This document shows positions 9,102-16,327 of a stretch of DNA of 64,000 nt, piece by piece. This DNA is from Xiheibacterium sp038325765. GTDB lineage: Bacteria; Myxococcota_A; Polyangia; Nannocystales; Nannocystaceae. The translations under genes and the position numbers were made by a program. A model generated the notes under the pieces. That model did no database searches, was not told where the DNA came from, and saw nothing but the letters and a program-made list of their open reading frames with translations. The stretch is taken from positions 1-64,000 of the forward strand of contig JBBQJI010000016.1 of assembly GCA_038325765.1 (NCBI GenBank), written 5' to 3'. How positions within the stretch are numbered: the first letter of the stretch is position 1; every line of letters starts with the position of its first letter.

Positions 9102-9647
9102 ATGGCGCATTCGCGACGAGATTCCGACAACCGACGGAACAACAACAACGACGATGGTGACGGCAACGGCGATCTCGTCGACCGCGTGGTGTTCATCAAC
9201 CGCGTGGCCAAGGTCGTCAAGGGCGGCCGCAACTTCTCGTTCACGGCCGTGGTGGTCGTGGGCGACGAGCACGGCAAGGTGGGCATGGGCTACGGCAAGG
9301 CGCGCGAGGTCCCCGAGGCCATCCGCAAGGCCACCGACTACGCCCGCCGCAGCCTGTTCGAGGTGCCACTGACCGGTACCACGATCCCGCACGACGTCAT
9401 CGGCAACCACGGCGCGGGCCAGGTGCTGCTCCGTCCGGCCTCGGCCGGTACCGGCGTCATCGCCGGTGGCCCGGTCCGCGCCGTCGTCGAGTGTGCCGGC
9501 ATCCACGACGTGCTGAGCAAGTGCATCGGCTCCAACAACCCGCTCAACGTCATCCACGCGACCATGGACGCGCTGCGTCAGCTCCGGAGCCCGGAGCAGA
9601 TCGCCGTCAAGCGTGGCATGACGGTCGCGGCGATCGCAGAGGGGTAG
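9102..9647 (+). CDS. rpsE: Ribosomal protein S5
   Basis: 181-residue S5, a fidelity protein at the mRNA entrance. The family core starts about residue 24 (LVDRVVFINRVAKVVKGGR), with GYGKAREVPEAIRKA, TIPHDVIGNHGAGQVLLRPA and the C-terminal VIHATMDALRQLRSPEQIA. It has an odd Asn/Asp/Gly-rich N-terminal segment (residues about 10-23) that is probably disordered. Confidence 0.97.
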   Translation: MAHSRRDSDNRRNNNNDDGDGNGDLVDRVVFINRVAKVVKGGRNFSFTAVVVVGDEHGKVGMGYGKAREVPEAIRKATDYARRSLFEVPLTGTTIPHDVIGNHGAGQVLLRPASAGTGVIAGGPVRAVVECAGIHDVLSKCIGSNNPLNVIHATMDALRQLRSPEQIAVKRGMTVAAIAEG

Positions 9648-9654
9648 GCGACAG

Positions 9655-9840
9655 ATGGCACTGAAACTCAAGGTCACCCTCGTCCGCAGCCCGATCGATC
9701 GCGCCGAGACCCAGAAGCGCACGGTCAAGGGCCTCGGCCTCAACAAGCTCAATAGCTCCAAGGTCCACCCCGACACCGAGTCGCTGCGCGGGATGATCCG
9801 CAAGGTCCAGCACCTCGTCGCCGTCGAGCCGGTGGAGTAG
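9655..9840 (+). CDS. rpmD: Ribosomal protein L30
   Basis: 61-residue L30. It contains LKVTLVRSPIDRAETQKRTVK, LGLNKLNSSKVHPDTESLRGMI and ends KVQHLVAVEPVE. Short spacing to rpsE and rplO supports operon membership. Confidence 0.94.
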   Translation: MALKLKVTLVRSPIDRAETQKRTVKGLGLNKLNSSKVHPDTESLRGMIRKVQHLVAVEPVE

Positions 9841-9870
9841 CCTTCCGCCGCGCACAGGAGACACAGCATC

Positions 9871-10335
9871 ATGGGAACGACACTCCATACCCTCAAGCCC
9901 CCCAAGGGTGCGCGCCACAAGATCAAGCGTGTCGGCCGCGGCATCGGCTCGGGCAAGGGCAAGACCTCTGGCCGCGGCATGAAGGGTCAGATGGCCCGCC
10001 GTCAGCCCACGCGCCCCGGCTTCGAGGGCGGCCAGAACCCGATCCACCGCCGCGTGCCCAAGCGCGGCTTCGTGAACATCTTCCGTGTCGAGTACCACGG
10101 GGTGAACCTGACCCTCATCGAGGGCAAGTTCGCGGCGGGCGAAGAGGTCAACCTCGAGTCGCTGCACGCCAAGGGCCTCGTGCCCAAGCGCGCCAAGCGG
10201 ATCAAGCTCCTGGGCATGGGCGAGCTCTCGACCGCGGTCAAGATCAAGGTCCACCGCGCCAGCGAGAGCGCCAAGGGCAAGGTCGAGGCCGCCGGCGGCA
10301 GCCTCGAGCTGCTCGAGACCGCGGACGCCGCCTGA
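9871..10335 (+). CDS. rplO: Ribosomal protein L15
   Basis: 154-residue L15, a late assembly protein. It begins MGTTLHTLKPPKGARHKIKR, then GRGIGSGKGKTSGRGMKGQ and GFEGGQNPIHRRVPKRGF. A strong terminator follows about 58 bp after the stop, so this is the end of the upstream transcription unit. Confidence 0.97.
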   Translation: MGTTLHTLKPPKGARHKIKRVGRGIGSGKGKTSGRGMKGQMARRQPTRPGFEGGQNPIHRRVPKRGFVNIFRVEYHGVNLTLIEGKFAAGEEVNLESLHAKGLVPKRAKRIKLLGMGELSTAVKIKVHRASESAKGKVEAAGGSLELLETADAA

Positions 10336-10392
10336 GGCGGACGGCCTGGCGACAGGCCGCGCGAGAGGTGTTGCGGCGATGGCCGGACGAGG

Positions 10393-10423
10393 TGCCGGGC
10401 TCCGCGAGGGGCCCGGCATTTTT
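10393..10423 (+). terminator. Intrinsic terminator after rplO
   Basis: Perfect 8-bp stem TGCCGGGC / GCCCGGCA with a 10-nt loop, followed directly by TTTTT. It lies between rplO and secY, genes that usually share a transcript. Confidence 0.8.
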
Positions 10424-10528
10424 GCGTGTCTGGCGCCCGGGAACGGCCGGTGTGCAGCGGCGGGCCTGCGGTGTTCCTCGCGGCCCGAACCCACGCCGCG
10501 CAGCGGTCAGATGCGGCGCCGGGCGGCC

Positions 10529-10539
10529 TAAGGTATGGT
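10529..10539 (+). promoter_or_regulatory. Candidate -10 region for secY
   Basis: Overlapping hexamers TAAGGT and TATGGT lie 41 bp upstream of the secY ATG, downstream of the rplO terminator. No clear -35 element is visible. Position and the terminator make a separate secY promoter likely. Confidence 0.35.
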
Positions 10540-10579
10540 CGCTGCCCCGGCGGGGGCATGCCTGCCCGCGGGCTTTGTC

Positions 10580-11896
10580 ATGAGCGTCATCGTCAACATC
10601 TTCAAGTTGCCCGAGCTGCGCAAGCGGATGGGATTCACGCTGGCGATGCTGGCGGTCTACCGCCTGGGCGTCTACATCGCCGTGCCTGGCGTCGACCGCA
10701 GGGTCATGTCGGACATCGTGAACCAAGACCAGGGCGGGTTCCTCGACTACTTCAGCATGTTCTCGGGCGGCGCCCTCGAGCAGCTGTCGGTGTTCGCCCT
10801 CGGCATCATGCCGTACATCAGCGCGAGCATCATCATGCAGCTGATGACGGTGGTGGTGCCCCGGCTCGAGCAGCTGAGCAAAGAGGGCGAGACCGGCCGG
10901 CGCAAGATCAACCAGTACAGCCGCTACGGCACGGTGGGTCTCGCGTTCGTGCAGGGTTACTTCATGGCCAGCTGGCTGGAGTCGCAGAACACCGCCGGCC
11001 AGCAGCTCGTGATCGATCCGGGCCTCGGCTTCGAGGTGATGACGGTGCTGACGCTCACCGGTGGCACCGTCTTCTTGATGTGGCTCGGTGAGCAGATCAC
11101 CGAGCGCGGCATCGGCAACGGCATCTCGCTCATCATCTTCGCCGGCATCATCGCCAACCTGCCGTTGGCCATCTACCAGCTGTTCCAGAAGACCCAGGAC
11201 GATCCCGACAATTTCGGTCCGATGACGCTCGCGGTGCTGTTCGCCATGGCGATCGCCGTCATCGCGTTCGTCATCGTGATGGAGCGGGGGCAGCGGCGCG
11301 TTCAGGTCCAGTACGCCAAGCGCGTGGTCGGCCGTCGCATGTTCGGTGGCAACGCGAACTACCTGCCGCTGCGCATCAACTCCGCCGGCGTCATCCCGCC
11401 GATCTTCGCGTCGTCGATCCTGATGTTCCCCAACCAGATCGCCGGCATGACGCAGAGCGAGTGGCTGCAGAAACTCTCGGGTGCGCTGCGCTACGACGGC
11501 TGGCTGTACATCACCGTCTATGTCGGGCTCATCGTCTTCTTCTGCTACTTCTACACGGCGATCCAGTTCAACCCGACCGATGTCGCCGACAGCCTGAAGA
11601 AGCAGAACGCGTCGATCCCCGGCATCCGCCCCGGCAAGCGCACCGCCGAGTATATCGACTTCGTGCTCAGCCGCCTGACGTTCGTCGGCGCCTGGTACAT
11701 CTCGGCGGTCTGCATCTTGCCGCAGTTCCTGCAGAGCAAGTTCGACGTGCCGTTCTACTACGGCGGCACGTCGCTGCTCATCGTCGTGGGTGTGGCCCTC
11801 GACACCGCGCAGCAGATCGAGAGCCACCTGGTGACGCGCTCATACGAGGGCTTCGCCGGGCCCCGTGGCCCCCGCGTCCGCGGCCGTCGCGGATAG
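10580..11896 (+). CDS. secY: Preprotein translocase subunit SecY
   Basis: 438-residue channel subunit of the Sec translocon in the inner membrane. I chose the internal ATG at 10580 (MSVIVNIFKLPELRKRMGFT) since it gives the family N-terminus. Ten hydrophobic segments are readable. Conserved blocks are LGIMPYISASIIMQL, GEQITERGIGNGISLIIF, YAKRVVGRRMFGGNANYLPL and the C-terminal RLTFVGAWYISAVCILP and GGTSLLIVVGVALDT. Followed by the 22-bp repeat array and adk. Confidence 0.97.
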   Translation: MSVIVNIFKLPELRKRMGFTLAMLAVYRLGVYIAVPGVDRRVMSDIVNQDQGGFLDYFSMFSGGALEQLSVFALGIMPYISASIIMQLMTVVVPRLEQLSKEGETGRRKINQYSRYGTVGLAFVQGYFMASWLESQNTAGQQLVIDPGLGFEVMTVLTLTGGTVFLMWLGEQITERGIGNGISLIIFAGIIANLPLAIYQLFQKTQDDPDNFGPMTLAVLFAMAIAVIAFVIVMERGQRRVQVQYAKRVVGRRMFGGNANYLPLRINSAGVIPPIFASSILMFPNQIAGMTQSEWLQKLSGALRYDGWLYITVYVGLIVFFCYFYTAIQFNPTDVADSLKKQNASIPGIRPGKRTAEYIDFVLSRLTFVGAWYISAVCILPQFLQSKFDVPFYYGGTSLLIVVGVALDTAQQIESHLVTRSYEGFAGPRGPRVRGRRG

Positions 11897-11908
11897 CGAA
11901 GGCGCGCG

Positions 11909-12106
11909 CTCCCAGATCAGCGACCGCGCGATCCCAGATCAGCGACCGCGCGCTCCCAGATCAGCGACCGCGCGCTCCCAGATCAGCGACCGCGCGCTCC
12001 CAGATCAGCGACCGCGCGCACCCAGATCAGCGACCGCGCGCTCCCAGATCAGCGACCGCGCGACCCCAGATCAGCGACCGCGCGACCCCAGATCAGCGAC
12101 CGCGCG
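11909..12106. repeat. Nine tandem copies of a 22-bp repeat
   Basis: Unit CTCCCAGATCAGCGACCGCG plus CG. Nine head-to-tail copies occupy exactly 198 bp, beginning 12 bp after the secY stop and ending at an ATG (12107). Copies differ only in the first three bases (CTC, ATC, CAC, ACC). Each copy carries one GATC site, spaced at exactly 22 bp, two helical turns. The unit is not a multiple of three. There are no spacers, so this is a minisatellite rather than a CRISPR. Confidence 0.95.
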
Positions 12107-12142
12107 ATGCTTCGATGCTCGCGTTGTCGACCGCAAGCGCGG

Positions 12143-12148
12143 TACTCT
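12143..12148 (+). promoter_or_regulatory. TACTCT candidate -10 for leaderless adk
   Basis: A TAnnnT hexamer ends 8 nt before the adk ATG, too close for a Shine-Dalgarno. The same arrangement recurs at many gene starts in this window. Confidence 0.35.
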
Positions 12149-12156
12149 CGTCGGCG

Positions 12157-12789
12157 ATGAACGAGCGCAAGGGACTCATCCTCATCGGCGCGCCGGGCTC
12201 CGGCAAGGGTACTCAGGCCAAGCGCCTGAAGGAGCAGCTCGGCCTCGCTCACATCAGCACCGGAGACCTGCTCCGTGCCGCGGTGGCGGCGGGGACCGAT
12301 CTGGGCCGCAAGGCCAAGGGATTCATGGACGTCGGCGGCCTGGTCCCTGACTCGCTCGTGATCGATCTGCTGACGCTCGCGCTCCAGGTCCCGGAAGCGG
12401 CCAAGGGTTTCATCCTCGACGGCTTCCCGCGAACACTTCCCCAGGCCGAGGCCCTGGATGTCGCGGTGAACATCGACAAGGTCATCGACATCCAGGTGCC
12501 GTTCTCCCTCATCGAAGAGCGCATCACTGGCCGCCGCATGTCGCCGTCCGGGCACGTCTACCACGTGCGCTACAGCCCCCCGAAGGTGGATGGCATCTGC
12601 GATGTGACGGGCGAGGTGCTGTACCAGCGCAGCGACGACGTCGCTGGCAAGGTGCGTTCGCGGCTGGCCAAGTTCGAAGAAGAGACCCGACCGGTGATCG
12701 CTCGCTACCAGTCGAGGGGTATCGTCGTCGCCGTCGACGGCGTCGGAGATCCCGACGACGTCTACACGCGCATTCTCGCGGTGCTGTGA
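12157..12789 (+). CDS. adk: Adenylate kinase
   Basis: 210-residue kinase converting AMP + ATP to 2 ADP in the cytoplasm. Walker A GAPGSGKGTQ is at residues 11-20, then STGDLLRAAV (AMP site), DGFPRT and a long-form LID (GRRMSPSGHVYHVRYSPPK and GEVLYQRSDD) without the four zinc Cys of Gram-positive enzymes. I chose the ATG at 12157; an in-frame ATG at 12115 would add 14 residues. It lies in its usual place after secY but separated by the tandem repeat. map, usually next, is absent. Confidence 0.97.
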   Translation: MNERKGLILIGAPGSGKGTQAKRLKEQLGLAHISTGDLLRAAVAAGTDLGRKAKGFMDVGGLVPDSLVIDLLTLALQVPEAAKGFILDGFPRTLPQAEALDVAVNIDKVIDIQVPFSLIEERITGRRMSPSGHVYHVRYSPPKVDGICDVTGEVLYQRSDDVAGKVRSRLAKFEEETRPVIARYQSRGIVVAVDGVGDPDDVYTRILAVL

Positions 12790-12802
12790 TCGTCGAGGGC
12801 CG

Positions 12803-12819
12803 GGGCGGCGGTGCCGCCC
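12803..12819. terminator. Hairpin between convergent adk and sigma gene
   Basis: GGGCGGC-GGT-GCCGCCC, a perfect 7-bp stem with a 3-nt loop, in the 41-bp gap between converging stops. No T run on either strand, so termination is inferred from position. Confidence 0.4.
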
Positions 12820-12830
12820 ACCGTCCGCGC

Positions 12831-14057
12831 TCAGGCGTCGGGCATGTCGTGCGCGTCCGAGCGCTCGTAGCCGCCGCGCTCGAGGGCCCGGCGCAGGGTC
12901 GCAAGCGCACCCTCTTGGAGCTGGCGGATGCGCTCGCGCGACAGCGAGTAGATCTCGCCGACCTCGCGCAGGGTCAGGGACTCGTCGCCGTCGAGTCCGA
13001 AGCGCTTGCGGAGGATGTCGACCTCGTTCGGCTGCAGCCCCGTCATCGCCTGGGTGAGATCGTCCTCGAGCCGGGTGTGGTGCATGCGCACGCCGGTGTC
13101 GACGCTGCCATCCACGAGTGCCTCGCACGCGCGGGGGCGGTCGTCGTCGTCGTCGGGAAACGACGCGGCCTGGTCGCGCAGCACCCGGTCGAGGCGCTCG
13201 ACCTGCTCCACGGCCACGCCCGCTGCCTCGGCGAGCTCGGCGGCATCGGGCGCGCGCTGTTTGGTGCGCTCGAAGGTGCGGCGCGCCTTGGCCAGCTTGA
13301 GTTGGAGCTCGATGACGTGCACCGGCAGCCGCACCGTTCGGCCGGTGTCCGAGAGCGCGCGGCTGATCGCGTGTCGGATCCACCAGGCGCCGTAGGTGGA
13401 GAAGCGGAAGCCGCGGCGCGGATCGAAGCGATCCACCGCGGTCATCAGGCCGAGGTTGCCCTCTTGGATCAGGTCGGGCAGGGGCAAACGGCCGTTGGCC
13501 TGGTAGCGGTGGGCCATCGTGACCACCAGCCGAAGGTTGGCGGCGACGAACTCGTTGCGCGCGGCGGCCCACGCCGCGCGGCACGAGCCCAGGCCGACGC
13601 TGTGGGTCCGGAGCGCGTCGCGTCGGGGCCGCTTCGCCGGCCGCAGACACGTCGCCACCCCGCCGCTGGCGAGGGCGTGGACATCGGCCGCGACCCGGTC
13701 GGCCAGGGCGCAGGCCGGGTCCGCGTCCACGAGGAGATCGGCGAGGGCTGCGATCGCCGCGTCGCCGGGGGCAGAGCCGGAGAAGACCTCGGCCGTCGCC
13801 GCACCGTGACCGTCCCCGAGGCGCTCGACCACCAAGGGGCGAAGCGCGTCGGCGAGCGGGCGGATCCCGAGCAGTCGCCGCCAGTACTGGCACTTCAGGC
13901 CCCGCAGGCGCATCGCCGCCGCGGTTTCGTGCTCCCCCCGGAGCAGGGCGACTTGGTCGAGTTGGTCGAGATAGGCCCCGAGGGTGGCATCGCGACGGGC
14001 AGATGCGGGAGCGCGGCGGCGCGCGGCCGAGGTGGGGCTGGAGGACGTAGACGGCAT
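12831..14057 (-). CDS. RNA polymerase sigma factor, sigma-70 family (group 2-like)
   Basis: 408-residue sigma factor. Region 1.2-like TLGAYLDQLDQVALLRGEHE is near residue 25. Region 2 has NLRLVVTMAHRYQANGRLPL, DLIQEGNLGLMTAVDRFDP and RGFRFSTYGAWWIRHAISRA, with region 3 after it. Region 4 is QPNEVDILRKRFGLDGDE followed by LTLREVGEIYSLSRERIRQL, the -35-binding helix-turn-helix. Region 1.1 is missing, and a roughly 110-residue non-conserved stretch separates 1.2 from 2. I chose the ATG at 14057 because GGAG lies 7 bp upstream and an upstream ATG (14078) lies inside the candidate promoter. It is encoded antisense inside the ribosomal supercluster. Confidence 0.92.
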   Translation of the reverse strand: MPSTSSSPTSAARRRAPASARRDATLGAYLDQLDQVALLRGEHETAAAMRLRGLKCQYWRRLLGIRPLADALRPLVVERLGDGHGAATAEVFSGSAPGDAAIAALADLLVDADPACALADRVAADVHALASGGVATCLRPAKRPRRDALRTHSVGLGSCRAAWAAARNEFVAANLRLVVTMAHRYQANGRLPLPDLIQEGNLGLMTAVDRFDPRRGFRFSTYGAWWIRHAISRALSDTGRTVRLPVHVIELQLKLAKARRTFERTKQRAPDAAELAEAAGVAVEQVERLDRVLRDQAASFPDDDDDRPRACEALVDGSVDTGVRMHHTRLEDDLTQAMTGLQPNEVDILRKRFGLDGDESLTLREVGEIYSLSRERIRQLQEGALATLRRALERGGYERSDAHDMPDA

Positions 14058-14076
14058 CGGCAGACTCCTGACGTCC

Positions 14077-14105
14077 ATCGTGTCGCGCTGCACAAGGTCT
14101 GTCAA
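14077..14105 (-). promoter_or_regulatory. Candidate promoter of the sigma gene
   Basis: On the minus strand TTGACA (14105-14100) is followed after 17 bp by CACGAT (14082-14077), then GGAG and the ATG at 14057. An inverted repeat ACAAGGT (14092-14098) / ACCTTGT (14119-14125) and a TTGTACAA palindrome (14122-14129) flank the -35, a possible operator. Confidence 0.4.
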
Positions 14106-14211
14106 CGCGATCGACCAAACCTTGTACAAACCTGGATGTGTGGTCCCTGACGTTGCCCGGATGCACCGATGCTCGGCGGGGACACGCGACCGCCGGCGGG
14201 CACCCTCGTTC

Positions 14212-14275
14212 GGGCATCTCGCCATCCGGGCATCTCGCCATCCGGGCGTCTCGCCATCCGGGCGTCTCGCCATGG
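14212..14275. repeat. Four tandem copies of a 16-bp repeat
   Basis: Unit GGGCATCTCGCCATCC, four copies. The third and fourth carry GGGCGTC instead of GGGCATC, and the last ends CATGG. Located upstream of the sigma gene, non-coding. Confidence 0.9.
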
Positions 14276-14363
14276 TGACGGCGGCCGCCAGGGGCCGGCC
14301 CCGCGGCCTGCGCGAGCGGCCGTGACCTCACGGGGAAATCTCATGGCGGACCGCGTGTGAGAG

Positions 14364-14387
14364 GCCCCCGATCGGTGGCTCGGGGGC
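14364..14387. terminator. Hairpin upstream of infA
   Basis: GCCCCCGA / TCGGGGGC, a perfect 8-bp stem with an 8-nt loop, 64 bp before the infA ATG. No T run follows. It could be a terminator of readthrough antisense transcription or a leader structure. Confidence 0.35.
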
Positions 14388-14450
14388 ATGGACTTCCCGG
14401 AGTCACCCCCCTACACTCCGCGCTCTTCGGGGTCCGGGGGAAACGTCGCG

Positions 14451-14711
14451 ATGCCGAGTCGAGACGCGCAAGTCCTGGGGGCGAAGGTGACAGCCGAGCT
14501 CCCCCAACGCCTCTTCCGCCTCACGCTCGACGACGACACCACGATCATCGCGGGCCTCTCCATCGAAGCAAAGCGTCTCGGACTTCCCATCAACGTCGGC
14601 ATGCGCGTCACCGTTCGACGCGCCCGTCTCGACCCCGCCCGAGGCACCATCCTCGGCCCTCAGAGCCCCCATCCACTCGACCCCGTGTCGAACTCCCGCC
14701 AGCCCTCGTAG
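14451..14711 (+). CDS. infA: Translation initiation factor IF-1-like protein
   Basis: 86-residue small OB-fold protein aligned with IF-1, the A-site-blocking initiation factor. The pattern LGAKVTAELPQRLFRLTLDD matches the GTVLETLPNTMFRV region of IF-1, and VGMRVTVRRARLDPARGTIL matches the GDKVTVELTPYDLSKGRI region. It lacks the canonical MAKED start and the terminal RSR and has extra residues at both ends, so it is a divergent copy. I chose the ATG at 14451, preceded by GGGGGA. Position immediately before rpmJ strongly supports infA. Confidence 0.78.
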   Translation: MPSRDAQVLGAKVTAELPQRLFRLTLDDDTTIIAGLSIEAKRLGLPINVGMRVTVRRARLDPARGTILGPQSPHPLDPVSNSRQPS

Positions 14712-14747
14712 GCCCTCGAAGTCCCCGCACCGAATTGAAGTCAGGCC

Positions 14748-14861
14748 ATGAAAGTCAGAGCCAGCGTCAAGAAGATCTGTGAGAAGTGCAAAGTGATCCG
14801 CCGCAAGGGTGTCGTGCGGATCATCTGCGAGATCCCCAAGCACAAGCAGAGGCAGGGGTAG
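14748..14861 (+). CDS. rpmJ: Ribosomal protein L36
   Basis: 37-residue L36, the smallest large-subunit protein. It begins MKVRASVKKICEKCKVIRRKG. Zinc ligands are all present (Cys11, Cys14, Cys27, His32), so it is the zinc-binding form. ATG 14748, TAG stop 3 bp before rpsM. Confidence 0.96.
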   Translation: MKVRASVKKICEKCKVIRRKGVVRIICEIPKHKQRQG

Positions 14862-14864
14862 CTC

Positions 14865-15239
14865 ATGGCACGCATCGCCGGTGTCGATCTTCCGCGCAAC
14901 AAGCGGATCGAGATCGCTCTCACATACATCTACGGCGTCGGTCGAGTGACCGCGTCGGAGATCCTCGAGAAGTCGGGTGTGGGTCCGTCGGTTCGCACCG
15001 ACGACCTGACCGACGAGCAGGTCAGCGCCATCCGCCACGTCCTCGAGACGGCGTACAAGGTCGAGGGCGATCTTCGCCGCGACGTGCAGATGAGCATCAA
15101 GCGCCTGATGGATCTCGGCTGTTACCGCGGCCTCCGTCACCGGCGCGGCCTGCCGGTCCGAGGCCAGCGGACGCACACCAACGCGCGCACTCGCAAGGGC
15201 CCCAAGCGCGCCACCATCACGCAGAAGAAGCGAGTCTAG
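14865..15239 (+). CDS. rpsM: Ribosomal protein S13
   Basis: 124-residue S13 of the small-subunit head, contacting P-site tRNA. It begins MARIAGVDLPRNKRIEIALT, with YIYGVGRVTASEIL, YRGLRHRRGLPVRGQRTHTN and ARTRKGPKR. Normal length and context. Confidence 0.98.
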   Translation: MARIAGVDLPRNKRIEIALTYIYGVGRVTASEILEKSGVGPSVRTDDLTDEQVSAIRHVLETAYKVEGDLRRDVQMSIKRLMDLGCYRGLRHRRGLPVRGQRTHTNARTRKGPKRATITQKKRV

Positions 15240-15242
15240 TCC

Positions 15243-15638
15243 ATGGCCTCCACGTCTCCGCAGAAGTCCGCCAAGAAGCGGGTCAAGAAGAACATCTCGA
15301 CCGGAATCGTTCACATCCGGTCGACGTTCAACAACACGGTCGTCAGCGTGACCGACGTCAACGGCAACGTGTTGTCGTGGGCCTCGGCCGGCGTGCGCGG
15401 CTTCAAGGGCTCGCGCAAGTCGACGCCGTTCGCCGCCCAGCTCGCGGCCGACGACGCCGCCCGCAAGGCCGCCGACCACGGCGTGCACACGGTCGCGATC
15501 CGCATCAGCGGTCCGGGAGCCGGTCGCGAGTCGGCGCTCCGCGGCATCCAGTCCGCGGGCCTGCGCGTCACCTCGATCAAGGACGTCACTCCGATTCCCC
15601 ACAACGGCTGTCGCCCACCGAAGCGCCGGAGGGTGTGA
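15243..15638 (+). CDS. rpsK: Ribosomal protein S11
   Basis: 131-residue S11 of the platform. Blocks: GIVHIRSTFNNTVVSVTDVN, SRKSTPFAAQLAADDAARKA, SGPGAGRESALRGIQ and the C-terminal DVTPIPHNGCRPPKRRRV. It has a Lys-rich N-terminus and lies 3 bp after rpsM. Confidence 0.98.
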   Translation: MASTSPQKSAKKRVKKNISTGIVHIRSTFNNTVVSVTDVNGNVLSWASAGVRGFKGSRKSTPFAAQLAADDAARKAADHGVHTVAIRISGPGAGRESALRGIQSAGLRVTSIKDVTPIPHNGCRPPKRRRV

Positions 15639-15644
15639 AGAACC

Positions 15645-16274
15645 ATGGCTCGCTATACCGGTCCCGTCTGTCGTCTCTGCCGTCGTGAAGACGTGCAGCT
15701 GTTTCTCAAGGGCGATCGCTGCTTCTCGCAGAAGTGCGCGTACGAGCGCCGTCCGTACCCCGCCGGCCAGCATGGCCAGGGCCGCAAGAAGCGTCCCTCG
15801 GACTATGGCCAGCAGCTGCGCGAGAAGCAGAAGGTCAAGCGCATGTACGGCCTGCTCGAGAAGCAGTTCCGTGGCTACTACTACCGCGCCGCCCGGATGA
15901 AGGGCGTCACGGGCGAGAACCTACTCTCGCTGCTCGAGCGTCGCCTGGACAACGTCGTGCTCCGCTGCGGCTTCGGCAGCAGCCACGCCGAGGCCCGCCA
16001 GCTCGCCCGCCACGGTCACTTCCAGGTCAACGGGAAGAAGATCAACATCCCCAGCTACCTGGTGAAGCCCGGCGATCTCGTCGAGGTCCGCCAGGGCAGC
16101 CGGGCGATCCAGAAGATCGTGGATGCCCTCGGCAAGGTCGACCGCACCGCGCGTGCGACCTGGATCGAGCTCGACAAGGATGGCATGCGCGGCAAGATCA
16201 CGGCGCTGCCGGCCCGCGCCGACATCGCTGCCGACATCGACGAGCAGTTGATCGTCGAGCTCTACAGCAAGTGA
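15645..16274 (+). CDS. rpsD: Ribosomal protein S4
   Basis: 209-residue S4, a primary 16S 5'-domain binder and frequently the autoregulator of the alpha operon. The start carries a zinc-finger pattern C-x2-C-x12-C-x5-C (CRLCRREDVQLFLKGDRCFS then QKCAYERR), typical of the zinc form. The core has RPYPAGQHGQGRKKRPSDYG and the S4 RNA-binding fold with LLERRLDNVVLRCGF and ARHGHFQVNGKKINIPSYLV. Confidence 0.98.
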   Translation: MARYTGPVCRLCRREDVQLFLKGDRCFSQKCAYERRPYPAGQHGQGRKKRPSDYGQQLREKQKVKRMYGLLEKQFRGYYYRAARMKGVTGENLLSLLERRLDNVVLRCGFGSSHAEARQLARHGHFQVNGKKINIPSYLVKPGDLVEVRQGSRAIQKIVDALGKVDRTARATWIELDKDGMRGKITALPARADIAADIDEQLIVELYSK

Positions 16275-16297
16275 TTCACGTTCGTGATTCACGTTCC
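16272..16297. repeat. 13-bp direct repeat at the rpsD-rpoA junction
   Basis: GTGATTCACGTTC occurs twice in immediate tandem; the first copy contains the rpsD stop codon. Each copy is near-palindromic (GTGA-TTCAC). It could be a leader element for rpoA. Confidence 0.6.
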
Positions 16298-16327
16298 GGT
16301 TTTTCACGAAGGGTGACGGGATAGCCC

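Larger units (their letters stand above)
14058..14450. other. Intergenic region between divergent sigma gene and infA
   Basis: 393 bp without a gene. It holds the sigma promoter and inverted repeats (14077-14129), a 4 x 16-bp tandem repeat (14212-14275), a hairpin (14364-14387) and a TACACT hexamer (14412-14417) that may be the infA -10. In most genomes this slot would contain map; I see no map remnant. Confidence 0.7.

Noticed and set aside
11909..12106. Possible CRISPR array from regular repeats after secY
   Set aside because: The 22-bp units are head-to-tail with no spacer sequence and no cas gene anywhere nearby.
12049..14331. 760-residue minus-strand frame over adk and the sigma gene
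   Set aside because: Arg/Pro-rich shadow of high-GC coding sequence in a wrong frame; the sigma motifs are in another frame.
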